From CBDBLK01 sp965243145 (GTDB lineage Bacteria; Bdellovibrionota; Bacteriovoracia; Bacteriovoracales; Bacteriovoracaceae): 64,000 bases of DNA. The stretch covers positions 2,046,001 to 2,110,000 of the forward strand of contig CBDEUB010000002.1 of assembly GCA_965243145.1 (NCBI GenBank). Reading direction: 5' to 3'. The translations under genes were made by a program, and so were the position numbers. The notes beneath the pieces are model-generated. The model made no database searches and was not told where the DNA came from. It worked only from the letters and a program-made list of their open reading frames with translations. Shown in pieces: positions 9,350 to 18,100 of this stretch. How positions within the stretch are numbered: position 1 is the stretch's first letter; the number at the start of each line of letters is the position of its first letter.

Positions 9350-10411
9350 TTAATGGGCAACTAATGCTTCCCAAACGGTTAATCCAACTATCATAAAGAC
9401 CGCCCCTATTCCAATCCACACGCTTATATCAGGGTTGCGCGTTTTGGCCCGCAGGTATTTGTCCACCATAGGCCAAGTAAACATGAGAAAGACAATGAGG
9501 CCTATACTGAGGATGGCAAATGTGCCGGAAAAGAGTTTGAGCCATCTGAAAACTGTATAGAAATACCATTCGGGTTTAATCACTTCGGGAGTGATCAGGG
9601 GATCGGCCTTGGTACCCAAATGGGCGGGCAAGAGGGATGCCAGAGCACTCAAGACGATGAGCAAAACCAGCGCCATGATTCCTTCGGTGAGTGCATGGTC
9701 GGGGAAAAAGAGAAAAAATTTCTTGCCTTTGCTCTCTCTATCTTCCTTAAATTCCATTTCAGTGACGCCTTGAATACGAATAATAGAGATGTGTAAAAAG
9801 AGAAGAATGGTTAAAACCACCGGCAAAATGATGGTGTGTAAAATAAAAAAACGATTGACCGTATTAGCGTTGTAAGTATCACCGCCGAGGAGCATGCGCT
9901 TGCCAAAGTTGCCCAATACGGGAACGCTGTCGGCAATATTGGCCCCGACAGTAGCACCCCAGAAACTGAGTTGCTCGTAGACCAGACTGTAGCCGGTAAA
10001 GCCCAGAACCGCAGAACAACACAAAATGCACATGCCGATCATCCAGTTGATTTCGCGCGGGTAGCGATAGGCCCCGGTGAAGTAAACCCGTATTTGATGC
10101 AAAATAATGGCGGCCATAAAAAAGGTAGCACCCCACTTGTGCAAGCTGCGGATATACCAACCATAGGGGTGGTGGTGGGTGATAAATTCAACTGATTCAT
10201 AGGCAGTGAGAGTGGAGGGAGAATAATAAAAACAGAGTAAAACGCCTGTAACAATTTGGAGCAAAAAGAGAAAGGCCGGCGTTCCTCCCAGGCAAAACCA
10301 CCAGTGTTTCATGTGGTTGGGCACAGGCTCATTGGTAAAATCTTGAATTTGCTCTCCGGTTATCGGAATGCGCTTTTGAACCCAGAGTTTGAGTTTCAAA
10401 GATAGACTCAC
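9350..10411 (-). CDS. Cytochrome b of a Rieske/cytochrome b (bc-type) complex
   Basis: This is a full-length single-chain cytochrome b (353 aa) with multiple membrane helices. Two paired-histidine helices (LHKWGATFF...ILHQ and ILHTIILP...LFLHIS) would bind two b haems. The Qo-site PEWY motif is present (KPEWYFY, about residue 280), as is a conserved GYSLVYEQLSFWGATV segment. It oxidises quinol in the membrane and passes electrons to the Rieske protein. The ATG overlaps the end of the Rieske gene by 4 bp (ATGA), indicating translational coupling, and the octahaem gene follows after 21 bp. No cytochrome c1 gene is seen, so the octahaem protein is the natural candidate acceptor or donor. Confidence 0.93.
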   Translation of the reverse strand: MSLSLKLKLWVQKRIPITGEQIQDFTNEPVPNHMKHWWFCLGGTPAFLFLLQIVTGVLLCFYYSPSTLTAYESVEFITHHHPYGWYIRSLHKWGATFFMAAIILHQIRVYFTGAYRYPREINWMIGMCILCCSAVLGFTGYSLVYEQLSFWGATVGANIADSVPVLGNFGKRMLLGGDTYNANTVNRFFILHTIILPVVLTILLFLHISIIRIQGVTEMEFKEDRESKGKKFFLFFPDHALTEGIMALVLLIVLSALASLLPAHLGTKADPLITPEVIKPEWYFYTVFRWLKLFSGTFAILSIGLIVFLMFTWPMVDKYLRAKTRNPDISVWIGIGAVFMIVGLTVWEALVAH

Positions 10412-10959
10412 GCTATGTGCTTCCTCGTTTTTGAACAGTGGTGTTTGTGTTGATGGCGCAAGTGCGAGAGTTTGAGCAAAGACTCGGTGGAAACTCTGAT
10501 GTAGAGTAATCCGTTTTCAACTTTGAGTGGAAAGCGTATGAGTTCTTGATTGGCCTGGGCGGGAGGCCCCTCAGTGGGCCTTCCCTGGGAATCGAATCTT
10601 CCGTTATGGCAGGGACAAAAGAAACTTTTGGTATTGCTCTCCCAAAAAACTTTGCATCCAAGGTGGGGGCAGACGCTGGAAAGGGCCATAAAGTCGTTGG
10701 CCGTACCGGAATCTCCCAGGCGGGAAATGACGACGGACTGTCCGTCGGGTGTTTTGTACGGCATAGAAGTTTTCATTTTAAAACTTTTGAGGGGAACTAC
10801 AAAGAGCCAACTTCCACCTCTTGTACGGGGATAGAGAAAGCGCAGAGCGATGAGAACGAGTTGGCCAAAAGAAAGTGCTAGGCCAGATAAAACCCCTACC
10901 GTCAGAGAAATATTGAGGAACTTTCTGCGAGATGGGCCACGATTTTCAACACTATCCAT
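10408..10959 (-). CDS. Rieske iron-sulfur protein of a bc-type complex
   Basis: The 2Fe-2S ligand motifs are intact: CPHLGC at about residue 95 and CPCHNG about 20 residues later, each supplying one Cys and one His ligand plus the disulfide Cys. An SRRKFLNI twin-arginine-like motif precedes a single N-terminal membrane helix (residues about 15-40), as usual for Tat-inserted Rieske subunits. It is the first gene of the operon and overlaps cytochrome b by 4 bp. It carries electrons from quinol oxidation to a c-type cytochrome, here probably the octahaem protein. The Shine-Dalgarno is weak. Confidence 0.93.
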   Translation of the reverse strand: MDSVENRGPSRRKFLNISLTVGVLSGLALSFGQLVLIALRFLYPRTRGGSWLFVVPLKSFKMKTSMPYKTPDGQSVVISRLGDSGTANDFMALSSVCPHLGCKVFWESNTKSFFCPCHNGRFDSQGRPTEGPPAQANQELIRFPLKVENGLLYIRVSTESLLKLSHLRHQHKHHCSKTRKHIA

Positions 10960-12121
10960 AGCGATTTACTCTAAAGGGGCCGAGAAATTCATTCTATAGA
11001 AGTTAGGATAAACTTACCTCGTGCTGGTGTCTATGTTTAGGCCGCATTTCATTGAAAGTTTTTTTTGGTTTCCAATATTTTCATCGCCACACGCACACCA
11101 TCGACTGCGGCCGAGGTAATTCCTCCGGCATAACCGGCACCTTCACCACAGGGGTAAAGGCCTTTGAGAGAAGCACCTTCCAGGGAGTTTTCGTCGCGTA
11201 CGATGGTGAGTGGTGCCGATGTTCGAGTTTCCGGGGCCAAACATAGGGCCTCTGAAGAAATAAATCCTTTCATTTGCCGATCAAAAATTTCGAGAGACTG
11301 TCTCAAATTGACGGTTATAAAATCTGGCAAAATGCTTTCCAAAGAAGTTGAAACAACTCCCGATGGGCAGGAACTTTTGGGAAGTTTTTTATTCAGATGG
11401 CCCGCCATAAAATCCTTGAGGCCTTGGGCGGGGATTTCTTTGCCCGAGGCCAATGCCGAAGATTTTTGGTAGGCCCGTTGTTCAATTTTTCGCTGAAAAT
11501 GAAGTCCGGCCAAAATATCCTGGCCAGAAAAATCTTTGCCGGCCTTGACCTCTACGACAAAGGCGGCATTTGACCAGGGAGAGTTGCAGGCCCGGTTGCT
11601 CATACCGTTGACCACAATCCCGTTGGCCTCACTTCCACTGGAGAGAATGTGGCCTCCGGGGCACATGCAAAAACTGTAAACGCCTCTCTTGTCTTCATTG
11701 GCCCCGGTATCGGTCTGCCATTTCAAGCTGTATCGGCCGGCACCTAGGAGCGGGTCGTTGGCAAAAGGCCCGTATTGAATTTGGTCAATCGAGCGGCGGG
11801 GGTGTTCTATGCGCAGGCCGACGGAAAAATTTTTTGGCCGCATGACAATTTTCTCTTTGGCCAAATAGTGATATATATCTGTGGCCGAATGGCCTGTGGC
11901 CAAAACCACGCATGAAGAATCAAAGTGTTCGCCGCCTTGGGTTTCCACTCCCGTCACTTGGCCATTTTGGTGTTTTATTTTAACCACTTTGCTGTGGTAG
12001 TGAATTTGGCATTTTTTTTCCAGGAGAAGTTGGGCCATTTTGCCAATCAGGCGGCGGATGTGGTGGGAGCCGAGGTGGGGGTTGGCCAAATAGGCAGTTT
12101 CTTTGGGAGCGCCTAGGGCCA

Positions 12122-12130
12122 CAAATTTAT
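12122..12130. repeat. Target-site duplication, left copy (CAAATTTAT)
   Basis: Nine bases identical to 13217-13225, immediately outside the left inverted repeat. One copy belongs to the original dehydrogenase gene. Confidence 0.92.
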
Positions 12131-13216
12131 GGCCTTGTTGCATAAATCGGGATTAGAGTTGCGGAGGCCCCACAGGAAAGGAAAAATTTTGCTATCCAGT
12201 GGGAATGGCCATAGTCCGAGGCATTCCGAGACGAGTCATACAATTCAGCACCATCGTCTTTATCTCTGCTTCCGCCACCTGGGTGGCCATCTTCCTCGAC
12301 AACAGCGAAGGCCCTAGCAGCTTTTTAAAGCGGAACATCTGGGTTTCCACTAAACTCCGCCTGTGATAACCCACTCTCTTCTTCCAACTCCTCTTACTCG
12401 AACTCTCCCAAAGTTCTCTCACTATCCTATTCCTCTGTGCCAAACCTGGCGTAGGCGCTCGCGCCAGCGAAGTTCCCCCTCGCAAATCAATAATCGCCTT
12501 CCCTCCTTTGGCATCTATCGACTCAAAACATTCCCTATACATATACGCCGCATCCGCAAACGCTTCTTTAATTTGGGGAATATCTTTAATCAAACTCGGA
12601 AGCGTTTTTCCATCCGTTCTATTTGACTCTGTTAATTCCATCGACACTATCTCAAACGATTGGGGATTCACTGCCAAATGCAGCTTGCGCCAAGTCCGCC
12701 TTTTCGATTTCCCATGAATCCTCATTTTCCATTCCCCTTCCCCGTACACTTTAAGGCCAGTGGAATCCACCACAACATTAATAGGCCTGCGGATATTCTT
12801 GGCCTTGGAGGGAATTTTGATACTGCTGGAGCGACGGCAAAGCTGGGTATAGCTGGGCACAGGTAGCGCCAAACCCAACTGTTCAAAGAGTCCTTCAATC
12901 AAACCTTGAGTGGTGCGCAGGGGAAGGTTGAATCGAGCGCGGAGGGTGAGGCATAAGAGGATGCAAGTTTCGCTAAAAAAATATGGCCTCCCTTTCCGAC
13001 TTTCCGTGTCAGCAAACCAGGATTGGATGGCATCCTCATTAAACCATAGGGTGATATTGCCTCGATTGATGAGGGCACGATTATATTGACTCCAATTTTG
13101 GATTTTATATGCTACCTTTGACATCGCCGGCCTCCTTGCTTTTTTCCAAAATATAGGATGCCGGCATTTTCCTCTTATTTCAACGCTTTAACCTGCCTCA
13201 TTTACGCAACAAGGCC
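12131..13216 (-). mobile_element. IS5-family, IS903-group insertion sequence (1,086 bp)
   Basis: Ends are GGCCTTGTTGCATAAAT (left) and its inverted partner with a single mismatch (right), a 17-bp terminal inverted repeat resembling the known IS903 ends. The element is flanked by an identical 9-bp direct repeat, and 9 bp is the duplication length known for the IS903 group. It carries one transposase gene and nothing else. The perfect duplication and intact transposase suggest recent insertion. Confidence 0.93.
12192..13124 (-). CDS. IS5-family (IS903-group) transposase
   Basis: A 310-aa DDE transposase. Visible catalytic-core segments are VVVDSTGLKVYGEGEW (first Asp), FADAAY (second Asp) and YHRRSLVETQMFRFKKL (the Glu region). 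The N-terminus has the usual basic RALINRGNITLWF segment. The frame is complete and undamaged, so the element may be active. It lies in the same orientation as the interrupted host gene. Confidence 0.95.
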   Translation of the reverse strand: MSKVAYKIQNWSQYNRALINRGNITLWFNEDAIQSWFADTESRKGRPYFFSETCILLCLTLRARFNLPLRTTQGLIEGLFEQLGLALPVPSYTQLCRRSSSIKIPSKAKNIRRPINVVVDSTGLKVYGEGEWKMRIHGKSKRRTWRKLHLAVNPQSFEIVSMELTESNRTDGKTLPSLIKDIPQIKEAFADAAYMYRECFESIDAKGGKAIIDLRGGTSLARAPTPGLAQRNRIVRELWESSSKRSWKKRVGYHRRSLVETQMFRFKKLLGPSLLSRKMATQVAEAEIKTMVLNCMTRLGMPRTMAIPTG

Positions 13217-13225
13217 CAAATTTAT
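13217..13225. repeat. Target-site duplication, right copy (CAAATTTAT)
   Basis: Nine bases identical to 12122-12130, immediately outside the right inverted repeat of the IS. Confidence 0.92.
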
Positions 13226-13777
13226 CCATAACATACTGAACATAGGGTGATTTAATGCGGGTGACGAGTTTCCCGTCACTAAAGAGGCCAGCACCCCCTT
13301 CTCCAAAGCAAACATTGTTTTCTCCATCGAGCTGTCCATAACGCCAATAGCGGGCGATGGCCAACATGCGCTGGTAAGATGGGCCTCCCCGTTCGAGCAG
13401 GACGGAGTGAATCCCGTATTCGGCCAATCGCAAAGCGGTAAACAACCCCGCTGGCCCCATGCCAACGATGATGGGTGGTTCTTCGAGACTGCCGAGGTTG
13501 GGAAAGTGATAAGGCCGTTTGGAAAGTTTGTGGCCCTCTTCGATTTCCAAGACATAATGGTATTTGGGTGCCGTTCCTTGTTGCGCGCGGCGGGCATCCA
13601 AACTTTTGGAAAGAATACGGTAATCGCTCATTTGAGGATATTCTTGCTCAAGATACTGGAGCAAGTCTTGCCGGTAATCGAGGGTGCACGACAGTTTCTT
13701 TCCCATAAGCGCAACATTCTACCCCTAATCGCTATTATTGACTATCTCTTTCAGTTATTTTATGGGAAAAAAGTTCT

Positions 13778-15022
13778 GTGAAAGCTAGCTTAATCATTAT
13801 TGGTGATGAACTTACCAGCGGCAAAACCGCCGACCGCAATGGCCCTTTCTTGGCACAATGGGTGCGACGCCAGGGCCTCGACCTGATTGAACTTAAAATC
13901 ATTGGCGATGACCGTGAACATATTGGCCAGGCCTTGCGAGAGGCCTGGGAGCGCACCCGCTTGATTATCACGAGCGGCGGCCTTGGCCCCACTGAAGACG
14001 ACAAAACCAGGGCCGCCGTGCGGGAGTTTGTTGGCGAAGAACTTGGGGAAAATCCGGCCGCTTTGGCCATAGTCAAACGCCAGTACCAGCGCTTTGGGAA
14101 AACTTGGTCGCCTGGGAGCAATGCTTACCATCTCTTGCCGCCAAGTTGTTTTCCCGTGGAAAACCCTGGTGGCCTGGCCCCCGGGTGGGGATTGGCACGG
14201 GAAGGGAAATTGCTCTTGGCCGCTCCCGGTGTCCCCTCGGAATTACAAGGTATGGCCGAAAAAGAGTGGCCTTCCCTGCTGGCCCAATATTTTCCTCAAC
14301 AGTTTTCCCAGTTTCAGCGCATTACTGTGAGGACACACGGTATTGGCGAGGAGCAACTCTTTAAAATATGGCCTTCTCATTTGCGCCAGAGGGCCGAATC
14401 ATTGGGCAAACTCAGTTCTCTCCCGCAAATTTTGGGAGTCGATTTAGTTTTTTCCTTTCAGGGAAATGAAAGTGAAAAAGGGCAACGACTTGTAGAGCTT
14501 AAAAATTTATTTCGAGACACTCCCGTGGCCCCTTATATTTGGCAATGGGGGGAGCTTTCTCTTCCGCACTTTGTTGTGCAAAATCTCAAAGCTAAGAAAA
14601 TGACTTTAAGTTTAGCAGAGAGTTGTACCGGAGGATTAGTGGCAAATTTACTTACCGATGTTCCCGGCGTTTCCGGCGTATTGCATGGAGGAGTGGTCGC
14701 TTATACCAACCCCGTCAAAATTTCACGCCTGGCAGTTTCGCCCGAAACTTTACAGGCCCACGGTGCGGTCAGTGAAGCAGTCGCCAGAGAAATGGCCCGT
14801 GGAGCGCAGACTGCTTTCCAAACTGATTACACCATCAGTTTTACCGGATTGGCCGGCCCCGATGGTGGGACTGCCGAGCGGCCCGTTGGGACTGTGGCCA
14901 TCGGCCTGGCCTGTTTGGGCCAAGTTGAGGCCCAGTTGTATCATTTTCGCGGAAATCGCAGGCATCTGAAGGAAATTTTTGCACGGCAAGGCCTGTTTCT
15001 CCTCCTCAAAGCAATGGCCTGA
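13778..15022 (+). CDS. cinA: CinA-family protein (nicotinamide-nucleotide amidohydrolase)
   Basis: A two-domain protein of 414 aa. Residues 1-170 are the molybdopterin-binding-like (MoCF/COG1058) domain with GDELTSGKTADRN and the SGGLGPTEDD signature. Residues about 255-410 are the CinA amidase domain with LAESCTGGLVANLLTDVPG, YTNPVK, GLAGPDGG and PVGTVAIG. Family members deamidate NMN in pyridine-nucleotide salvage and are sometimes linked to competence or DNA damage. The start is GTG at 13778. The ATG at 13762 is out of frame. It is divergent from the broken dehydrogenase. Confidence 0.93.
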   Translation: MKASLIIIGDELTSGKTADRNGPFLAQWVRRQGLDLIELKIIGDDREHIGQALREAWERTRLIITSGGLGPTEDDKTRAAVREFVGEELGENPAALAIVKRQYQRFGKTWSPGSNAYHLLPPSCFPVENPGGLAPGWGLAREGKLLLAAPGVPSELQGMAEKEWPSLLAQYFPQQFSQFQRITVRTHGIGEEQLFKIWPSHLRQRAESLGKLSSLPQILGVDLVFSFQGNESEKGQRLVELKNLFRDTPVAPYIWQWGELSLPHFVVQNLKAKKMTLSLAESCTGGLVANLLTDVPGVSGVLHGGVVAYTNPVKISRLAVSPETLQAHGAVSEAVAREMARGAQTAFQTDYTISFTGLAGPDGGTAERPVGTVAIGLACLGQVEAQLYHFRGNRRHLKEIFARQGLFLLLKAMA

Positions 15023-15119
15023 GAAGTTTTAGCGCCTCTTGACTGCTCATTTTTTGCCCCTTGTTCAAATTGCGCCAGGCAAATTTTAGATCGCCCTTTC
15101 CAATATTCGATAAGAGTTT

Positions 15120-18100
15120 GTGGAGAAAAAGATTAGGCCTATCAGTCGAATTTGGTTTTCTATTTTGTCCGGGGGACTGGTTTTTATTTTGGCCAGTGCT
15201 TGCTTGCAAACGACTCCCGGGACACAGAGAAGAGTGGCCGCCGCCCAAACCTCGGACTCTGAGGATGAAAATGGCAATCCCCGTTTTCCTAAGAGTTCAA
15301 ATTATTTTCAAAATGGCACAGTCATTTCGAGCGGAAATTTTCCTCTGGCACACGATTTTGACAAGGTTTTTTATTTAAAAGGCAAGGAAATCCACAACTT
15401 TATTAAAGACGAGCGCACTGAAGAAATTGAATGTCTCATTTCCGTTTTTGAATCTTCGACGGTCAATCGCATTTTAGTGATGGCGGCCATACCCAAATCT
15501 TCTGTTGACTTGGCAAAGAATACACAAGAATTTTATTATACCTTGGAACCCAATGGCACCAACAACAATCAGGCCTTGTGCCGGACACCAGGTCTTATCA
15601 GTACGCTGGAACGCCTGCACCCGACAAAAGGCCTGGTTTTTAGAGCGGTTGATGTTTGTCCCAATTGCGTTTTGGATCAACTTGTCTCAAATTCCGAATT
15701 CTTATTAGATCAGTCCGGCAGGTCTTTGCAAAGTTCTGTCAATTTGGATTATTTGCGTCTCAATTTGATTATGAAATCTCTTCAATCTTCCGACTCTATC
15801 CCGGAAAACGGTTCTTGCAAAAGCACGCCCGAGTGCCAGGCCAAAGGTTTTGATTGTTGTTCATTTGGCCAGTGTGTAAAGGATCGGCAACTCAAAAGCG
15901 GCATTGACACTTCTAGCAGTGAATATGCCCAGGCCCAAGCAGATATTCAAAATGACCCCAGTTCGGTTTACAACTACCCCCAATTTTACCATTTGTGTCC
16001 AACCCGAGTTGTTCAAAGTGACACTTCTTCCGATTCCATTATTGAAGACCCCCACGAAGAGGCCCGGCAACATTTCTTGGAATTGGAGAGGCTTTATCAG
16101 TGCACGGTCGTTCAAGAAGGAGAAATGTCTTTGTGTACGATCAGTTATTCTGATGTTCGGAAGGCCACATCCAATCAATTTTCAACCAATCCCGATGACC
16201 GCAGTTTTAGTTCTGTTTATTCGGGCAATATTTCTCTGCCCCAGCACTCTATTTATAAGATAACTTATGCGGGGGAAACTCTTTTTGAGAACAACCGCGC
16301 CATAAGTGGTGTGAGTTTGATGGGACAGGGAACCTCGTCCAGTGTTGGTGGCAATGACAATTTGAGCGATAGGCAAATTATCAGCATTAACCACACTCCT
16401 TCGTCTACTGCCCCTCACGATAATTTGCACATAACTTACAAGGTTGACGGCTCTTGCGAAAAAGTTAATTCCACCCTGGCCAAATGTTATAAGGAGTATG
16501 TTCAGGGACAGAATTTGGGCCAGGTCAACGACCATTTTCCCGCATCCAACATTTTTGCCCTTCCCTATTATGCCGACCTCAATCGCAGCGTTCATGTCAA
16601 GGTGGGTGATGAAAGAAAGGCGGCGGGAACGCATTGGGAGTTTGTTTATGTTCCCAGGCCAGGGATTAGTTTTCTTGGAGATAATTTGCAGGTGCACGAC
16701 ACTCAAGTGGTGATTATTAATTTTTATGTTGACTTGATTAGTAATCCCAATTTGATTTTTTCAAAAGAAAAGGCCTTGGATAAAATTAAAAAAATTTGTG
16801 AATGTGTTGGCACTGATTGCCATCTCAAACCCAAACGCAATGACGAGAACAAAATCATTGATTATGTTTGTGATTATCCCCAACCCCATTTTTCCACTCC
16901 ACCTTTGCAACAAGTCGTCCAACTCAGTTCTAAAACGGCACCACATCTTTACTTTGATAGTGAAGGGGTTTATCACGATCAAATAGATAAAGACACTCCT
17001 CCACAGGAGGGAAATCTTTTTGAATATGTTAAAAATGATTTGTTAAAACCTAACAATGTCGATGATTATGTTGGTTTTAACGAAATTTACGGTTCCTTTC
17101 AACTGCTCGACCACAGTGCCCAGGCGGCCAAAGAAATTCCTGTTAAAAAGGGCCGAACTTACGATGTTTATACCGAGGAAGGCAGGTTTTCCAACTGCTT
17201 TTTTTGCGGAAATGATTACTATTCCCAACTCACTAGAATATTTCCTGAAAACTTTGCGCACAAAGGTGGAGGATTCAGGCCTGATATTGCTTCGTCCGAA
17301 CCTTTTGAAACCAAGACTTATAGAAAAGACGATTTGCTCTTCGGCCGTGCTTGCTGGTTGCCGGCCACCATGATCCCTTGGACTCATAGGCCACAGTTTG
17401 ATCTCAAAGCACAACGGTTGGAGCGATTGAGTGCGCAACACTTTTTATTTGCCAACGGGTATCAGAGGGATTGGTATGGTTTTGATTACGGCTCGGTGAT
17501 CGGCTCTTGGGATGGAGTGGCCTGGTTTTCGATTGGCAATCAACTTAGGGTTAAGGCCAGATCGAACAAACTTTTTTTGGCCATCAATGCCTATTTTTCC
17601 GATTTGACCAACCCGACTTCATTTCGCATTACAGTGCAGGACACTCCCTATATCTCTGGTTCTGGACCTACGGTGTTTGATAACACTGAAAGTGACGGGG
17701 CCGAATGTCAGAAATTTCATTTATGTGAAACCGATCGGGATTGTGCTGCCAATTTGGGTTGGGATTACCATTGCGAATCGGTGGCCTCGCTTTCTTCCAA
17801 GTGGCCAACTTTTGGCACTGACGGTATGGAAATACCCAATGCTGAAAGAGTCATTAATTTGAAAAATGAATTTGGATCGAAACACAAGGGAATAAAACGC
17901 TGTATTTATCGCGGGAGAGGAGCGCCTTGCCAGAATATTTATAATGTCACTAATCCCGACATCAATTACAGCATGAGCACTCAAAGCGGCCTTCACCATT
18001 GTTCTTATAACAATTATTGCCAACCTCTGGTGGAGGGCGTTCCAGCACCGCTTTTTAATGCTAAAATTTCCCGCTACGGAAAATCGGTCAAACAACAAAA

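Larger units (their letters stand above)
11049..13706 (-). pseudogene. COG2509-type FAD-dependent dehydrogenase, split by an IS element
   Basis: The N-terminal part (13706 down to 13217) carries the FAD-binding PIIVGMGPAGLFTALRLAE motif, LLERG, and the NNVCFGEGGAGLFSDGKL segment. The C-terminal part (12121 down to 11049) carries VVLATGHSATD and a terminal YPCGEGAGYAGGITSAAVDG. The IS at 12131-13216 separates them. Removing the IS and one copy of the 9-bp duplication joins 490 and 1,073 nt into 1,563 nt, exactly 521 codons in frame, giving ...VMDKFVALGAPKE.... The intact protein would be 520 aa. As it stands the N-terminal frame stops inside the IS at 13188. A 364-aa C-terminal frame could start at an ATG (12143) supplied by the IS end but lacks the main FAD-binding motif. 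Function is probably lost. Confidence 0.92.

Noticed and set aside
15005..15060. Possible relic of the inverted-repeat element at the cinA stop
   Set aside because: Only short matches (ATGGCCTGA and ACTGCTCA) with irregular spacing; weaker than the pepN relic and compatible with chance in a GGCC-rich genome.
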